Assembly (NCBI GenBank): GCA_031552845.1 | Contig: JAVBMC010000069.1 | Span: 5,740-69,739 of the forward strand | DNA from: JAVBMC01 sp031552845 | GTDB lineage: Bacteria > Verrucomicrobiota > Kiritimatiellia > RFP12 > DVOR01 | Direction: 5' to 3' | Length of the DNA: 64,000 nucleotides | Shown: positions 24,465-32,164 of the stretch, piece after piece | How the letters are laid out: every line of letters begins with the position of its first letter | Position numbering within the stretch: the stretch's first letter is position 1 | The notes under the pieces: model-generated | Databases searched by the model: none | What the model was told of the DNA's origin: nothing | Seen by the model: only the letters and a program-made list of their open reading frames with translations | Made by a program: the position numbers and the translations under genes

Positions 24465-25928
24465 TCAAGCCTTCTGCTGGGTTCCGTTGTAAGCGTAAAC
24501 CGTCAGCGCCTGTTCCAACAACTCCGCCGAATCATTCCGCCCGTTGCCTTCCGCCCAGGCGCGGACGCGTCTAATGCAATCTTCCGGCGAGGTCGACGCC
24601 GTGATCAATGCTTGTAGCTCTTTGTAACGCTCGCCCAGCGCCGCCGCCAGCTTGTCGGTGTGTTTCGCCTCCACTGGATCCGCTGGAGCATTGAGCGGTA
24701 AGGCCGACAGCCCGCCAAAGGGTGAAGGCGAAGGCGATGCCTTCCGCCGGATCGTGAAGCCCACACGTTCCCCCAACGCATCCAGTCCATCATCATCCGG
24801 CTCGAATCCTGCGGCGCCGAGCTTGGCCACTACATTCATGGCGGCGTTGAGTTCCGCAGCCGAATCAGTCCCGAACAGAATCAGCGGTGTTTTACCGGGC
24901 AAGGCGTTGATTTGACAGAGCTGCTGAAACAGCCCGCCGCGGATTGTTGCCGCCAACATCTTGGCATCCATCTTCCGCAGATCCTCACGAACCTCGCCTT
25001 GCAGGTTAGCCGTGCCGCCGCCCAGTTCGCCAGTTGGCTGTGCTTGGCCGGATAGCGTTTGACCGACAATCAACTTGGAAATCTCGCGGTTGCACAGTTC
25101 GATAAACCGTTCATGACTGTTCGAGGTGTCTCCGGTGGCGGCTTGGATAATCTCGACCTCGGTCTTTTTGTTGATCACGATTGCACCCAGCCTAACCGCC
25201 GTTTGGAATGCCCGTGTCAAAACGCCGCGCCCGGCATCGTCGCCAACGTCGAACTTTCCAACCATAAACGGCACGCCGAACCGCTCAATGAAGTCCGCCC
25301 ACCACTGCCGGGACATCGTCCGCAACAACCACCAAAAGAGCAGCGCCCGCATCGGCCCACCCCAATTATCCGGCGTGGGCATGAGGTGGCCACGGTGAAC
25401 AATATACCGCGCCGGATCCGGCACGTGTGACGTTGACAGCGGCCTGCCGTTTGCGTCCGTATCAAAGATGCGCAAAGCCCCGCTGGAATAATCCAACAGT
25501 TGATACGGCACTGACACAATATCCTTCAACGTGTAACCTGTGGCCGTTGTGGCGTAAACTTTCTCCACCACCGCCACCGGGTAAAGCGTGGCATTGAGCA
25601 GCCAAGATACCATGTTGACAAATGCCGTGCTGTCTGTGATCACAAAGCAGAGGTCTTTCGTGGCCAAGTCTGCCGGATTGCGTTTATCCCAGGGAACCAC
25701 GGTGGCACCATCCCCCAGAATCGCCGCTTTGCGTTTGGTAAACTCAGTCAGAATCTGGTTGTCAGATGCCACGACATCGCGGTAAAGTGCGAACAGTTCG
25801 CGGGTATCTCCGGCCTCCGCTTGCCGGATGATGCTCATAAGCCGGTCAGCCGACAAGGCAGGCAATACGCTGGCGGGTTCATAGGCAGGGTTGAGAATGG
25901 TAATTGGATCTTCGGGTTGTGGTTTCAT
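24465..25928 (-). CDS. Mu gp29-like portal protein (DUF935)
   Basis: 487 residues from the ATG at 25928, which has AGGAGTAAC upstream. DUF935 features are the N-terminal PEDPITILNPAYEPASVLPAL, KRKAAILGDGATVVPWD, the central GGPMRALLFWWLLRTMSRQWWADFIERFG, and SKLIVGQTLSGQAQPTGE. It forms the dodecameric portal for DNA entry and exit. In Mu it is followed by the gpF gene; here the next leftward gene on the same strand is the early HTH protein, 3 kb away. Confidence 0.9.
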   Translation of the reverse strand: MKPQPEDPITILNPAYEPASVLPALSADRLMSIIRQAEAGDTRELFALYRDVVASDNQILTEFTKRKAAILGDGATVVPWDKRNPADLATKDLCFVITDSTAFVNMVSWLLNATLYPVAVVEKVYATTATGYTLKDIVSVPYQLLDYSSGALRIFDTDANGRPLSTSHVPDPARYIVHRGHLMPTPDNWGGPMRALLFWWLLRTMSRQWWADFIERFGVPFMVGKFDVGDDAGRGVLTRAFQTAVRLGAIVINKKTEVEIIQAATGDTSNSHERFIELCNREISKLIVGQTLSGQAQPTGELGGGTANLQGEVREDLRKMDAKMLAATIRGGLFQQLCQINALPGKTPLILFGTDSAAELNAAMNVVAKLGAAGFEPDDDGLDALGERVGFTIRRKASPSPSPFGGLSALPLNAPADPVEAKHTDKLAAALGERYKELQALITASTSPEDCIRRVRAWAEGNGRNDSAELLEQALTVYAYNGTQQKA

Positions 25929-25935
25929 GTTACTC

Positions 25936-27564
25936 CTATGCGTAAAAGGTAGAGGTGGCGGCAGGGTCATCATCGGTTGGACGTAGCGGCATCCGATCAG
26001 GCGCGGAACCTCCGCTGGTTGGGTGAGCCGTGCGCATGCCGAGCGGAACTGCCTCGGCTTCCGCCGGACCGCTCGCCGCCGTCAGCGAATAGATCGAGTT
26101 TTTCCACGCATCGAACAAATCGCCGTGCCGTCCGGTGGCGGTATCCAAGACATTATCAAAGCCACCTTTGAACCGCCGCACTAGGCGGAAGTCATCTTTA
26201 ACCTCATTGGACGCCGGGATGGCTGCCGTCTGGTCTTCAAAGGGATTGGTGCCAAGGTGCCCCAGATACGATTTGAACAGGATGCGCTCACCGTTGTATT
26301 CGATTCGCTCCGAAGCCTTCACAAGGATAACTTCGCAGATGCCTTGCAATTCCTGTTTGACCTCGGCGCACCAGTAGGTTTCCCCTGTGGCGTCAAGCGT
26401 GATTGCCTCCGGTTTCAAGCGCTGCGCCAGTTCTTTCAAGATAGCCTTGGGCTTTCGCGGATCCGCAGACTTCATCGACAGAATCAGCTTGGCAACATAC
26501 ACGCCATCAATCCGCTGTGTGACGCAAATGCCAAAGGGATTGGAGGTCTCGCCATCGGTTGTGGCCGGATCGCCGCCGATCCCGATGGGCGCGCCCGGCT
26601 TGAACAGGCTTGCCCATTCTTCCGGCAAATCATCCTTCGCATAAACACACCCCAGACGTTCCCCTGCCTGCTGGGCATCGAGCAAGGCCATTAAACCAAT
26701 CGCTGCGGATCCGCCCGTAACGAAGATGCACCCGTAGTTACGATCCCACGCCTCTTTGTCATAAGCCATACGCCTGGACTCTGCCGGGGACATTGGCTTA
26801 CCCGTCTTTAGATCATACAAGGGCACGTTGTCAGCGTAAGCGTCAAAAGCGTCCACCCGCAACACAGTAACGCCTTTGACAGACTCATAAATGTTGCCTT
26901 CCGGATTGACTCCAAAGATCGTGCCCGGCGGCGGCGCCAGCTGTTCAAACGAATAGTGGGTATCATCCGGTGGTGGCGTGGTCGAAAGTAGCAGCCTAAA
27001 CTCCGGATTGCTGGACACAATCGGTTCGATCGCTTCCCACGTCTCGCGCCAGTTCCCGATACGGCCAACTTCGTCCGCCATCAGATCGCCCGTTTCACCA
27101 ACGGTATCAGGCCGTAGCGCAACCACTTTGGTACGGCTGTATCGGTTCCTGTCATGGTAGTAACGGAACTCCAATCGCGAAGCCTCGAATAACTCCGCAA
27201 AATCATCATGCGTCAATCGATCAGGAATCCGCCCATCCCGTGCATCCGCCACCAACAGCTTGCCGGTCTTGGCACGGCGAATAGCTTCAGCAATAGCGCT
27301 TTCAATTACCGACGATTCCTTGCGAACGATTTCCCGTGATAGATTCAGCTTGGCGCTACCAAAGATTACCGTGTGGTCTTTTCGGCGCATCATCTTACTC
27401 ATGGCTATATTGCCAAAGGTGGTTGTCTTGCCAAATTGCCGACGTGCCAAAAATGCCAGCAGTCGAATATCTTCCACCAGCTCAAAGACACGCCTTTGAC
27501 CGGCTCGCATCTGAATGAGTGGGCGCTGCTCGACAATCTCAAGTTGACCTATTGACTTTTCCAT
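25936..27564 (-). CDS. Terminase large subunit, Mu gp28-like
   Basis: 542 residues. ATPase motifs are Walker A (ARRQFGKTTT, near residue 38) and the Walker B region (GDLMADEVGRIGNW). The nuclease part has acidic residues in GIGGDPATTDGETSNPFG and LDATGETYWCAEV. It packages DNA into proheads; Mu-type enzymes cut in flanking host DNA. It overlaps the small subunit gene by 16 bases and precedes the portal by 7 bases. Confidence 0.9.
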   Translation of the reverse strand: MEKSIGQLEIVEQRPLIQMRAGQRRVFELVEDIRLLAFLARRQFGKTTTFGNIAMSKMMRRKDHTVIFGSAKLNLSREIVRKESSVIESAIAEAIRRAKTGKLLVADARDGRIPDRLTHDDFAELFEASRLEFRYYHDRNRYSRTKVVALRPDTVGETGDLMADEVGRIGNWRETWEAIEPIVSSNPEFRLLLSTTPPPDDTHYSFEQLAPPPGTIFGVNPEGNIYESVKGVTVLRVDAFDAYADNVPLYDLKTGKPMSPAESRRMAYDKEAWDRNYGCIFVTGGSAAIGLMALLDAQQAGERLGCVYAKDDLPEEWASLFKPGAPIGIGGDPATTDGETSNPFGICVTQRIDGVYVAKLILSMKSADPRKPKAILKELAQRLKPEAITLDATGETYWCAEVKQELQGICEVILVKASERIEYNGERILFKSYLGHLGTNPFEDQTAAIPASNEVKDDFRLVRRFKGGFDNVLDTATGRHGDLFDAWKNSIYSLTAASGPAEAEAVPLGMRTAHPTSGGSAPDRMPLRPTDDDPAATSTFYA

Positions 27565-28187
27565 AAATCGCCAAACATTAACTTACCGAGCGCTTCGGTC
27601 TTGGCATCATTATCCAGAGTTCGATCTCCGGCAATCTGTTGTGCATCTTGTGACGCCGACCACTTGACAAACAGCTCACAGGTAACACGCTGGAACTTCA
27701 TCTTTTCGAGTTCTAACGCTTCCCGCGAAATAGCCACCTTATTCTTGGCCAGATCCAACCGCCGCGCCGAGGTTTCTTGTGCTTGGAGGCGGGTAATCGC
27801 GTTGACCAAATCACCGACCTTCTCATCCGGCACCCGCTCCAATATATCCAGCAGTTGACCTGCAACGATATTCGCGCCAACCGTGGCAACAGATCCACCG
27901 GACGCGGTGACAATCTGCATTGACTGTTCGGCCAGCTTGCGGATCCGTTCCGAATGCGCCTGGTCATCCAGCCAGTCTTTGTATCCAGTTCCGCGCCAAT
28001 CGGTCAGATTCTGCGCGCTGATCGCGCCGCACTTCTCGGTGCGCATGACAGACTTGTATTCCTTCCGACCGTTGAGCCAATCCACCAGCTTGCCGCTAGT
28101 CTCGCCATCGCGGATCCGTTCGTTGAGTTCATTTCTGATCACGAACGGCAAGCGGCCAATCTTTGAACGATAGTACCTTGTGTTCAT
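27549..28187 (-). CDS. Mu gp27-like terminase small subunit (DUF3486)
   Basis: 212 residues from the ATG at 28187 (GAGGTAACC upstream). The start RSKIGRLPFVIRNELNERIRDGETSGKLVDWLN is a DUF3486 helix-turn-helix-like DNA recognition part, followed by long helices (LDLAKNKVAISREALELEKMKFQ) that would oligomerise. It is paired with the large terminase gene, as in Mu. It recognises phage DNA for packaging. Confidence 0.8.
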   Translation of the reverse strand: MNTRYYRSKIGRLPFVIRNELNERIRDGETSGKLVDWLNGRKEYKSVMRTEKCGAISAQNLTDWRGTGYKDWLDDQAHSERIRKLAEQSMQIVTASGGSVATVGANIVAGQLLDILERVPDEKVGDLVNAITRLQAQETSARRLDLAKNKVAISREALELEKMKFQRVTCELFVKWSASQDAQQIAGDRTLDNDAKTEALGKLMFGDLWKSQ

Positions 28188-28189
28188 GG

Positions 28190-28459
28190 TTACCTCACAC
28201 AAAGGCGGCCTGATAACTGCCACTGTTTGACACCAGCGTCCGTGGCATACCAGGCGGTGGCCTTAGTGACAGGATCCACGACGACATCGACAAGTTTACC
28301 CATCCGCTCAGACGCCAAATAATTTAACTCACTGCCAAGCGAAATCAGCGGATTGTCCAACAACCCGCTGGCCTCAACGCGGAGCTTGATTGTGTCTTCG
28401 CAAAAAGCCGCAGGCGAACGCCCGGCCAGAAACGCTAGAATAACCTCACGTGTATTCAT
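28190..28459 (-). CDS. Small winged-helix-like protein, related to the gene at 22176-22502
   Basis: 89 residues. It shares PVTKxxxWYATDAGxxQWxL with the plus-strand gene at 22176-22502. The N-terminal half is helical (TREVILAFLAGRSPAAFCEDTI). It overlaps the next upstream gene by 4 bases (ATGA) and ends 2 bases before the small terminase start. Its neighbours suggest a role at the lysis/packaging boundary; no family is assigned. Confidence 0.55.
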   Translation of the reverse strand: MNTREVILAFLAGRSPAAFCEDTIKLRVEASGLLDNPLISLGSELNYLASERMGKLVDVVVDPVTKATAWYATDAGVKQWQLSGRLCVR

Positions 28460-28749
28460 TTTTTATCGCCTATGTTTACGCTGATTGCCGGGCCTAAAAG
28501 CCTCACCAGCATTTCAAGATTACCGTCAATGCGTGCCAATTGGCTTTGGACGCCGCGGCTTAGATCAAAGAGCTGATTGTGATCCTGCCTGTTTTCATCC
28601 TTGTGCTTGTTGAACTCTTCCCGTGTAACTGGTTGCTGATCAATGTGGATGCGCTGCGAAATCTTGGATTGGAGTGCTTTTACCAGAAGACCGGAAAGCA
28701 CTCCAAAAAATCCGCTTGACGCCGAAATAGTAAATGTTTCGACATCCAT
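28456..28749 (-). CDS. Membrane-anchored helical protein, DUF2730/Mu gp25-like
   Basis: 97 residues. An N-terminal hydrophobic helix (SASSGFFGVLSGLLVKAL) is followed by a soluble coiled region (VTREEFNKHKDENRQDHNQLFDL), the plan of DUF2730/Mu gp25 proteins encoded just before the small terminase. Spanin-like i-subunits share this plan, so a role in lysis is a reasonable alternative. Confidence 0.5.
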   Translation of the reverse strand: MDVETFTISASSGFFGVLSGLLVKALQSKISQRIHIDQQPVTREEFNKHKDENRQDHNQLFDLSRGVQSQLARIDGNLEMLVRLLGPAISVNIGDKK

Positions 28750-28750
28750 T

Positions 28751-29095
28751 TTAAGCAGCGTTTACGCGGTTTTTAATCGTAGTGTAGACAACCTGCAAAA
28801 CGGTGTCCAGCAGATTCTGTTCCCCGCAGGCAATGCCGCTGGCTTCTAAGCGTTCTTTGAACACTTCCATGGCGGCATCCCACGCGTCATCACCGCGTAA
28901 TCCGGCTTGAATCGCAGCCACTACGCCATCTTTGGCGCAGTCTTGCACATCCTCATTGTTGATAAAGTCAACAATCTCACGCTTGACGCCGTCTAAGGCG
29001 AGCGAAAAAAGCCGTTTGCCAACGGTTGTAATCCAGTTCCAAAAACGTTTGTACCAAGGCGTTGTGGGGTTTGCTTGTGTGTCTATTGTAGGCAT
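28751..29095 (-). CDS. Hypothetical phage protein in the lysis/packaging leader block
   Basis: 114 residues from the ATG at 29095 (AAAGGAAACAGACT upstream). The N-terminal Trp-rich amphipathic part (TTPWYKRFWNWITTVGKRLFSL) could bind membranes; the rest is helical (REIVDFINNEDVQDCAKDGVVAAIQAG). A comparable spot in other transposable phages holds lysis genes, but I see no enzymatic motif. Confidence 0.45.
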   Translation of the reverse strand: MPTIDTQANPTTPWYKRFWNWITTVGKRLFSLALDGVKREIVDFINNEDVQDCAKDGVVAAIQAGLRGDDAWDAAMEVFKERLEASGIACGEQNLLDTVLQVVYTTIKNRVNAA

Positions 29096-29124
29096 AGTCT
29101 GTTTCCTTTGTGTGTTGTTTACAG

Positions 29125-29547
29125 TCAATCGCGTTTCTTTGCCGCCTTTGCTTCTTCCAGCTCATTCAGCATTCGATCCATAAGAGCATTAGACAGCCAC
29201 CATCCTTGCATCTTAACCGTGTTGGTTACTGCTGGTGCATGGGGATCGTCCGGAACAGTCACAAACTGATAATCATACCACATCGGTATCGCTTCCATGC
29301 ACGATGGAACATAAACAGTGGCTGCTTTCTCGGTGGTGCATCCGGCCAGCATCGCCAAGCCGCCGACAATCACGCATTTAGTCAGTTTTTGGATCCGGCC
29401 ATTAACCGCATCAGCGTTCCCCTCATAAACAGCGGTGGTGTTCGCCTCTTTTTGCTTCTCGACCTTCGTTTCGCGCCGATCCGAAGACGTCCACCACTTC
29501 AAAAGATATTCGCCTATCTTCGCCAACCCGCCCAAAATAGTTTTCAT
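29125..29547 (-). CDS. First gene of the upstream late operon; lipobox-containing, spanin candidate
   Basis: 140 residues. An amphipathic start (KTILGGLAKIGEYLLKWW) and charged helix lead to a hydrophobic stretch, KCVIVGGLAMLAGCTTEKA, that carries a lipobox-like LAGC in mid-protein. The C-terminal part is exposed (VTVPDDPHAPAVTN) and ends in a charged helix. A spanin or an internal lipoprotein start would explain the mid-protein lipobox; this is speculative. It starts the late unit that runs to the portal. Confidence 0.45.
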   Translation of the reverse strand: MKTILGGLAKIGEYLLKWWTSSDRRETKVEKQKEANTTAVYEGNADAVNGRIQKLTKCVIVGGLAMLAGCTTEKAATVYVPSCMEAIPMWYDYQFVTVPDDPHAPAVTNTVKMQGWWLSNALMDRMLNELEEAKAAKKRD

Positions 29548-29568
29548 GCCATACCTCGCTTCTTAAAA

Positions 29569-29616
29569 GCCGCGCGGGAAGTAACCGAAAGGAGTAAGCG
29601 AAAACCCCCGCGCGGC
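29569..29616 (-). terminator. Leader hairpin with 10-bp GC stem before the first late gene
   Basis: GCCGCGCGGG (29569-29578) and CCCGCGCGGC (29607-29616) form a perfect 10-bp stem with a 28-base loop. On the minus strand the stem is followed by TTTTAAG. It lies between the predicted late promoter and the ATG at 29547, so it could act as an attenuator needing antitermination. Confidence 0.55.
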
Positions 29617-29638
29617 ACGGTTTACAGTAACGGCGTCT

Positions 29639-29685
29639 AGTATAGCAAAACGTACCCTATATAACGCGCGGGTGCGGGGTGTGTG
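29639..29685 (-). promoter_or_regulatory. Putative activator-dependent late promoter (copy 1)
   Basis: A 22-bp element at 29664-29685 matches that at 11415-11436 at 20 of 22 positions. A -10-like TATACT (29639-29644) lies 19 bases downstream on the minus strand, the same gap as in the other copy. It precedes the lysis/terminase/portal unit. Confidence 0.5.
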
Positions 29686-29738
29686 GGCACGGGTTTTTGT
29701 GTAAAAGGTACCCTTTACAAAATAATATCTTGTACCCT
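29652..29738. repeat. Three GTACCCT repeats near the right prophage end
   Basis: GTACCCT occurs at 29652-29658, 29708-29714 and 29732-29738. The middle copy is inside a near-palindrome (TAAAAGGTACCCTTTA). They lie upstream of the first late gene, at the probable right end of the prophage. They may be transposase-binding end sites, like R1-R3 of Mu, or regulator sites. Confidence 0.45.
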
Positions 29739-29739
29739 T

Positions 29740-30164
29740 CGGCGGCTTTTCGGCCTAAATGTTAATATCGCCCTTTAAAATCAAGGCATTTCAAGGCTCA
29801 TCAAGCCTCATCAGCACACATCAAGACTTTTCTTCGGGGTGGTGTTCGAAAGCAGGGATTATGTTACTTTACTCTCGTTGCAGGGGGGCTATGTTTTCAA
29901 GACGGCGGCTTCGACGAGGTGCCGCAAGCACCTTCATACCCTACCTGCTGATGCGCACACAATGTCGGCGAGGATTTTTTGCGGGGCACTCCCAAAGTAG
30001 ATACAAACACGGCTTCACCGATTTTCGTCGACTTCATCAGCAATGCGGGCAGGAATACCCGCACTCCCAAGGCCGTACGCGATCTCATCGACCTCAACGG
30101 TCTCATCGACGCGCAAAGCAGCGCAATAACAAGGGTAATAACAATGGCAGAGAATGTGAGCATG
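29740..30164. other. Non-coding prophage/host junction region with dispersed repeat (copy 3)
   Basis: I see no confident gene. The stretch holds TCAAGGC/CATCAAGCC repeats (29778-29830), a GGTGC-CGCAA-GCACC hairpin (29919-29933) and the dispersed CCGATTTTCGTCGACTTCATC repeat (30013-30040), with GATCTCATCGACCTC words to 30110. The phage end probably lies in its left part, but no TG/CA terminus or target duplication can be fixed because the left end is outside the window. Confidence 0.45.
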
Positions 30165-30221
30165 ATAAAAGAGTCCTTTTGTGTTTTCAATGGACTGCTC
30201 GCCGACCAACGGGCTTGTCAT
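30015..30221 (-). CDS. Short reading frame behind the leader RNA, possibly a degraded gene start
   Basis: The ATG at 30221 lies 9 bases after the leader's AAGGAG and opens 68 codons (MTSPLVGEQSIENTKGLF...). The second half is only a translation of the CGA-rich dispersed repeat (VDETVEVDEIAYG). An overlapping frame from 30163 (AAAGGACTCTTTTATC upstream) starts MLTFSAIVITLVIALLCA, a small membrane span, and then also runs into repeat. Either the leader serves a tiny peptide, or the true gene was displaced. Confidence 0.25.
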   Translation of the reverse strand: MTSPLVGEQSIENTKGLFYHAHILCHCYYPCYCAALRVDETVEVDEIAYGLGSAGIPARIADEVDENR

Positions 30222-30296
30222 AGTTGATGGCTCCTTGGAGCTTGGGCTCCGATATGCGTCAAAGCGTCAGGGATCGGTCACCCAATGGGGTCAACG
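30222..30296 (-). ncRNA. Structured 5' leader RNA motif, copy A (class not recognised)
   Basis: The predicted transcript starts at GTTGA and folds as follows: P1 GTTGA/TCAAC closes the element; P2 is TTGGG/CCCAA with an inner CCGAT/ATCGG; P3 is GCTCC/GGAGC, holding the AAGGAG ribosome site. It is about 85-90% identical to copy B at 50119-50192. The conserved unpaired part of P2 contains TGACGCTTNGACGC. Masking of the ribosome site suggests translational control. Rfam comparison is needed for naming. Confidence 0.6.
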
Positions 30297-30302
30297 GAAC
30301 GC

Positions 30303-30330
30303 AGTTTAGCAAAATGCAGGAATAAGTCAA
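30303..30330 (-). promoter_or_regulatory. Promoter of leader RNA copy A
   Basis: On the minus strand TTGACT (30325-30330), 16 bases, TAAACT (30303-30308). The same hexamers and spacing precede copy B. The predicted start falls 5-8 bases downstream, at the first base of P1. Confidence 0.7.
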
Positions 30331-30445
30331 GAGGGAAAATTAGCGAACAAGAAAACCTTAATAAAACAAGGGGTAAGAGTGGAATAATCTAGAGAAGGCT
30401 GACGTTGGGTGCCAATTCCGGCACTATTCCTGTCAATCCTAAGCT

Positions 30446-32164
30446 TCAGCCTACAGCGCCGGAGAGTTCGCGGGCGCGGATGAGGGCTTCGTCGATGTGG
30501 CCAAAGATGTTGTCTTGGCCGAGTTCGTCAAAGAAGCCGGATTTTTGCATGATGATGAGGGGTTGGCTGTGGACGCCGGAGAGGAGGAGAGTAACGCTGT
30601 GTTTGCGGGCGTCTTTGAGCATTTCGCGCAGGGAGTGGAGTGCCGTGGCGTCGAGCACCCGTACATGGCGCATGCGGAGGATGAGAATGCGTTTTTGGTG
30701 GCCGTCGATGGGTACGATGTTGCGGAATTTGTCGGCGGCGCCGAAGAAGAGCGCGCCTTGGATTTCGAAGACTTCGACATTGGGGGGGACGTCACGGGAG
30801 GAGAGGCTGAGGGGGTCGTTTTCGCTGGCGGCGTCGCTGGCTTCATCGGTGATGAGTTTGGTGACGTTGACTGCCGCACTGACTTCGGACATGCGTTTGA
30901 TGAAGAGTCCGGCAGCGACGAGCATTCCGGCCTGAATGGCAACGGTGAGGTCGACGAGGATGGTAAGGAAGAAGGTGAGCAGTAGCACGAGCACATCGCC
31001 GGAGGTGCTGCGGAAGAGTCCCACAAAGGTGCGCCATTCGCTCATGTTGTAGGCGACAACGACCACAATGCCGGCGAGCACGGCGAGCGGAATCATGGCC
31101 GCCCATTTGCCGAGGAAGAGCATGATGAGCAGGAGCAAGGCGGCATGCACTAAGCCGGAGACAGAGGAGGCTGCTGAGGATTTGACGTTCGCGGCGGTGC
31201 GGGCGAATGCCCCTGTACAAGGTATGCCGCCAAAGATGGCGGAGCCGATGTTGGCGACGCCTTGTCCGATGAGTTCGGTGTTGGAGTTGCTGCGCTGGCC
31301 GGTCATGCCGTCGGCCACAACCATCGAAAGGAGCGATTCTAGTCCGGCGAGCACAGCGATGGCAATGGCGGGCGAGATGAGTTCGCGCACGGCTTCCGGG
31401 CTGATGCGGGGGAAGACGGGCATGGGGATGGTCATACCGCCGGCCACGGCAGGGAAGCGGTCGCCGATGGTTTCAACGGGGATGCCGAAGAGTTGGACAA
31501 TGGCTGTCAGTGCAACGATGGCAATCAATGAGCCGGGAATCTTTTGGGTGACGTTTTTCCAATAGATGCAGATGCAGACGGAAATGCCGCTGACGACTGT
31601 CGCGGCTAAAACTTTGGGGACGTCTTGCGCCGGCAGGTGAATGATGTATTGTCCGTAGGCGATGAGTTTGGCGGCAATGTCCGGCGGGACCTTGTCCATT
31701 TGAAAACCGAAGAACTCGCGGATTTGCCCAATGGCGATGATGAGTGCCAGGCCGGCGGTGAGGCCGACGACCACAGGGTACGGAATGAACTTGATGATGG
31801 AGCCCATACGGCAAATGCCGAGCACAACAAGAATTACCCCGGCCATGATGGTGGCAACCATCAATCCGGCGTAGCCGTATTGCGAAATGATGCCGTAGAT
31901 GATGACGATGAAGGCACCCGTCGGGCCGCCGATTTGAACTTTGCTGCCGCTGAGCATGGAGATCAGGAAGCCGCCGATGACTGCCGTTGTGAGGCCCTGC
32001 ACCGGATTGGCTCCCGAAGCAATACCGAAGGCAATCGCCAACGGCAGTGCCACTACCGCGACGACCACGCCTGCAACCAAATCACGGAAGAACATCTTGA
32101 ACGAATATTCGCGCAAGATTGAAAGCGACGCCGGATAAAATGTTTTGGAAAGCTTGCTGTTCAT
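30446..32164 (-). CDS. SulP-family anion transporter with STAS domain
   Basis: 572 residues. The transmembrane part starts with FRDLVAGVVVAVVALPLAIAFG and KVQIGGPTGAFIVI, typical of SulP; about 10-12 spans follow. A C-terminal STAS domain (VEVFEIQGALFFGAADKF ... RVLDATALHSL) has a regulatory fold related to anti-sigma antagonists. The substrate may be sulfate, bicarbonate or another anion; sequence does not decide. A GTGCC/GGCAC hairpin (30409-30424) follows the stop. Confidence 0.9.
   Translation of the reverse strand: MNSKLSKTFYPASLSILREYSFKMFFRDLVAGVVVAVVALPLAIAFGIASGANPVQGLTTAVIGGFLISMLSGSKVQIGGPTGAFIVIIYGIISQYGYAGLMVATIMAGVILVVLGICRMGSIIKFIPYPVVVGLTAGLALIIAIGQIREFFGFQMDKVPPDIAAKLIAYGQYIIHLPAQDVPKVLAATVVSGISVCICIYWKNVTQKIPGSLIAIVALTAIVQLFGIPVETIGDRFPAVAGGMTIPMPVFPRISPEAVRELISPAIAIAVLAGLESLLSMVVADGMTGQRSNSNTELIGQGVANIGSAIFGGIPCTGAFARTAANVKSSAASSVSGLVHAALLLLIMLFLGKWAAMIPLAVLAGIVVVVAYNMSEWRTFVGLFRSTSGDVLVLLLTFFLTILVDLTVAIQAGMLVAAGLFIKRMSEVSAAVNVTKLITDEASDAASENDPLSLSSRDVPPNVEVFEIQGALFFGAADKFRNIVPIDGHQKRILILRMRHVRVLDATALHSLREMLKDARKHSVTLLLSGVHSQPLIIMQKSGFFDELGQDNIFGHIDEALIRARELSGAVG

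Noticed and set aside
29897..30163. KdpF-like small potassium transport subunit behind leader RNA copy A
   Set aside because: MLTFSAIVITLVIALLCA is a plausible short span, but it lacks any specific KdpF residue pattern, and no kdpA follows.
30497..30985. Acidic reading frame opposite the SulP STAS domain
   Set aside because: It is the antisense of a well-supported transporter gene and shows no start site or known domain.
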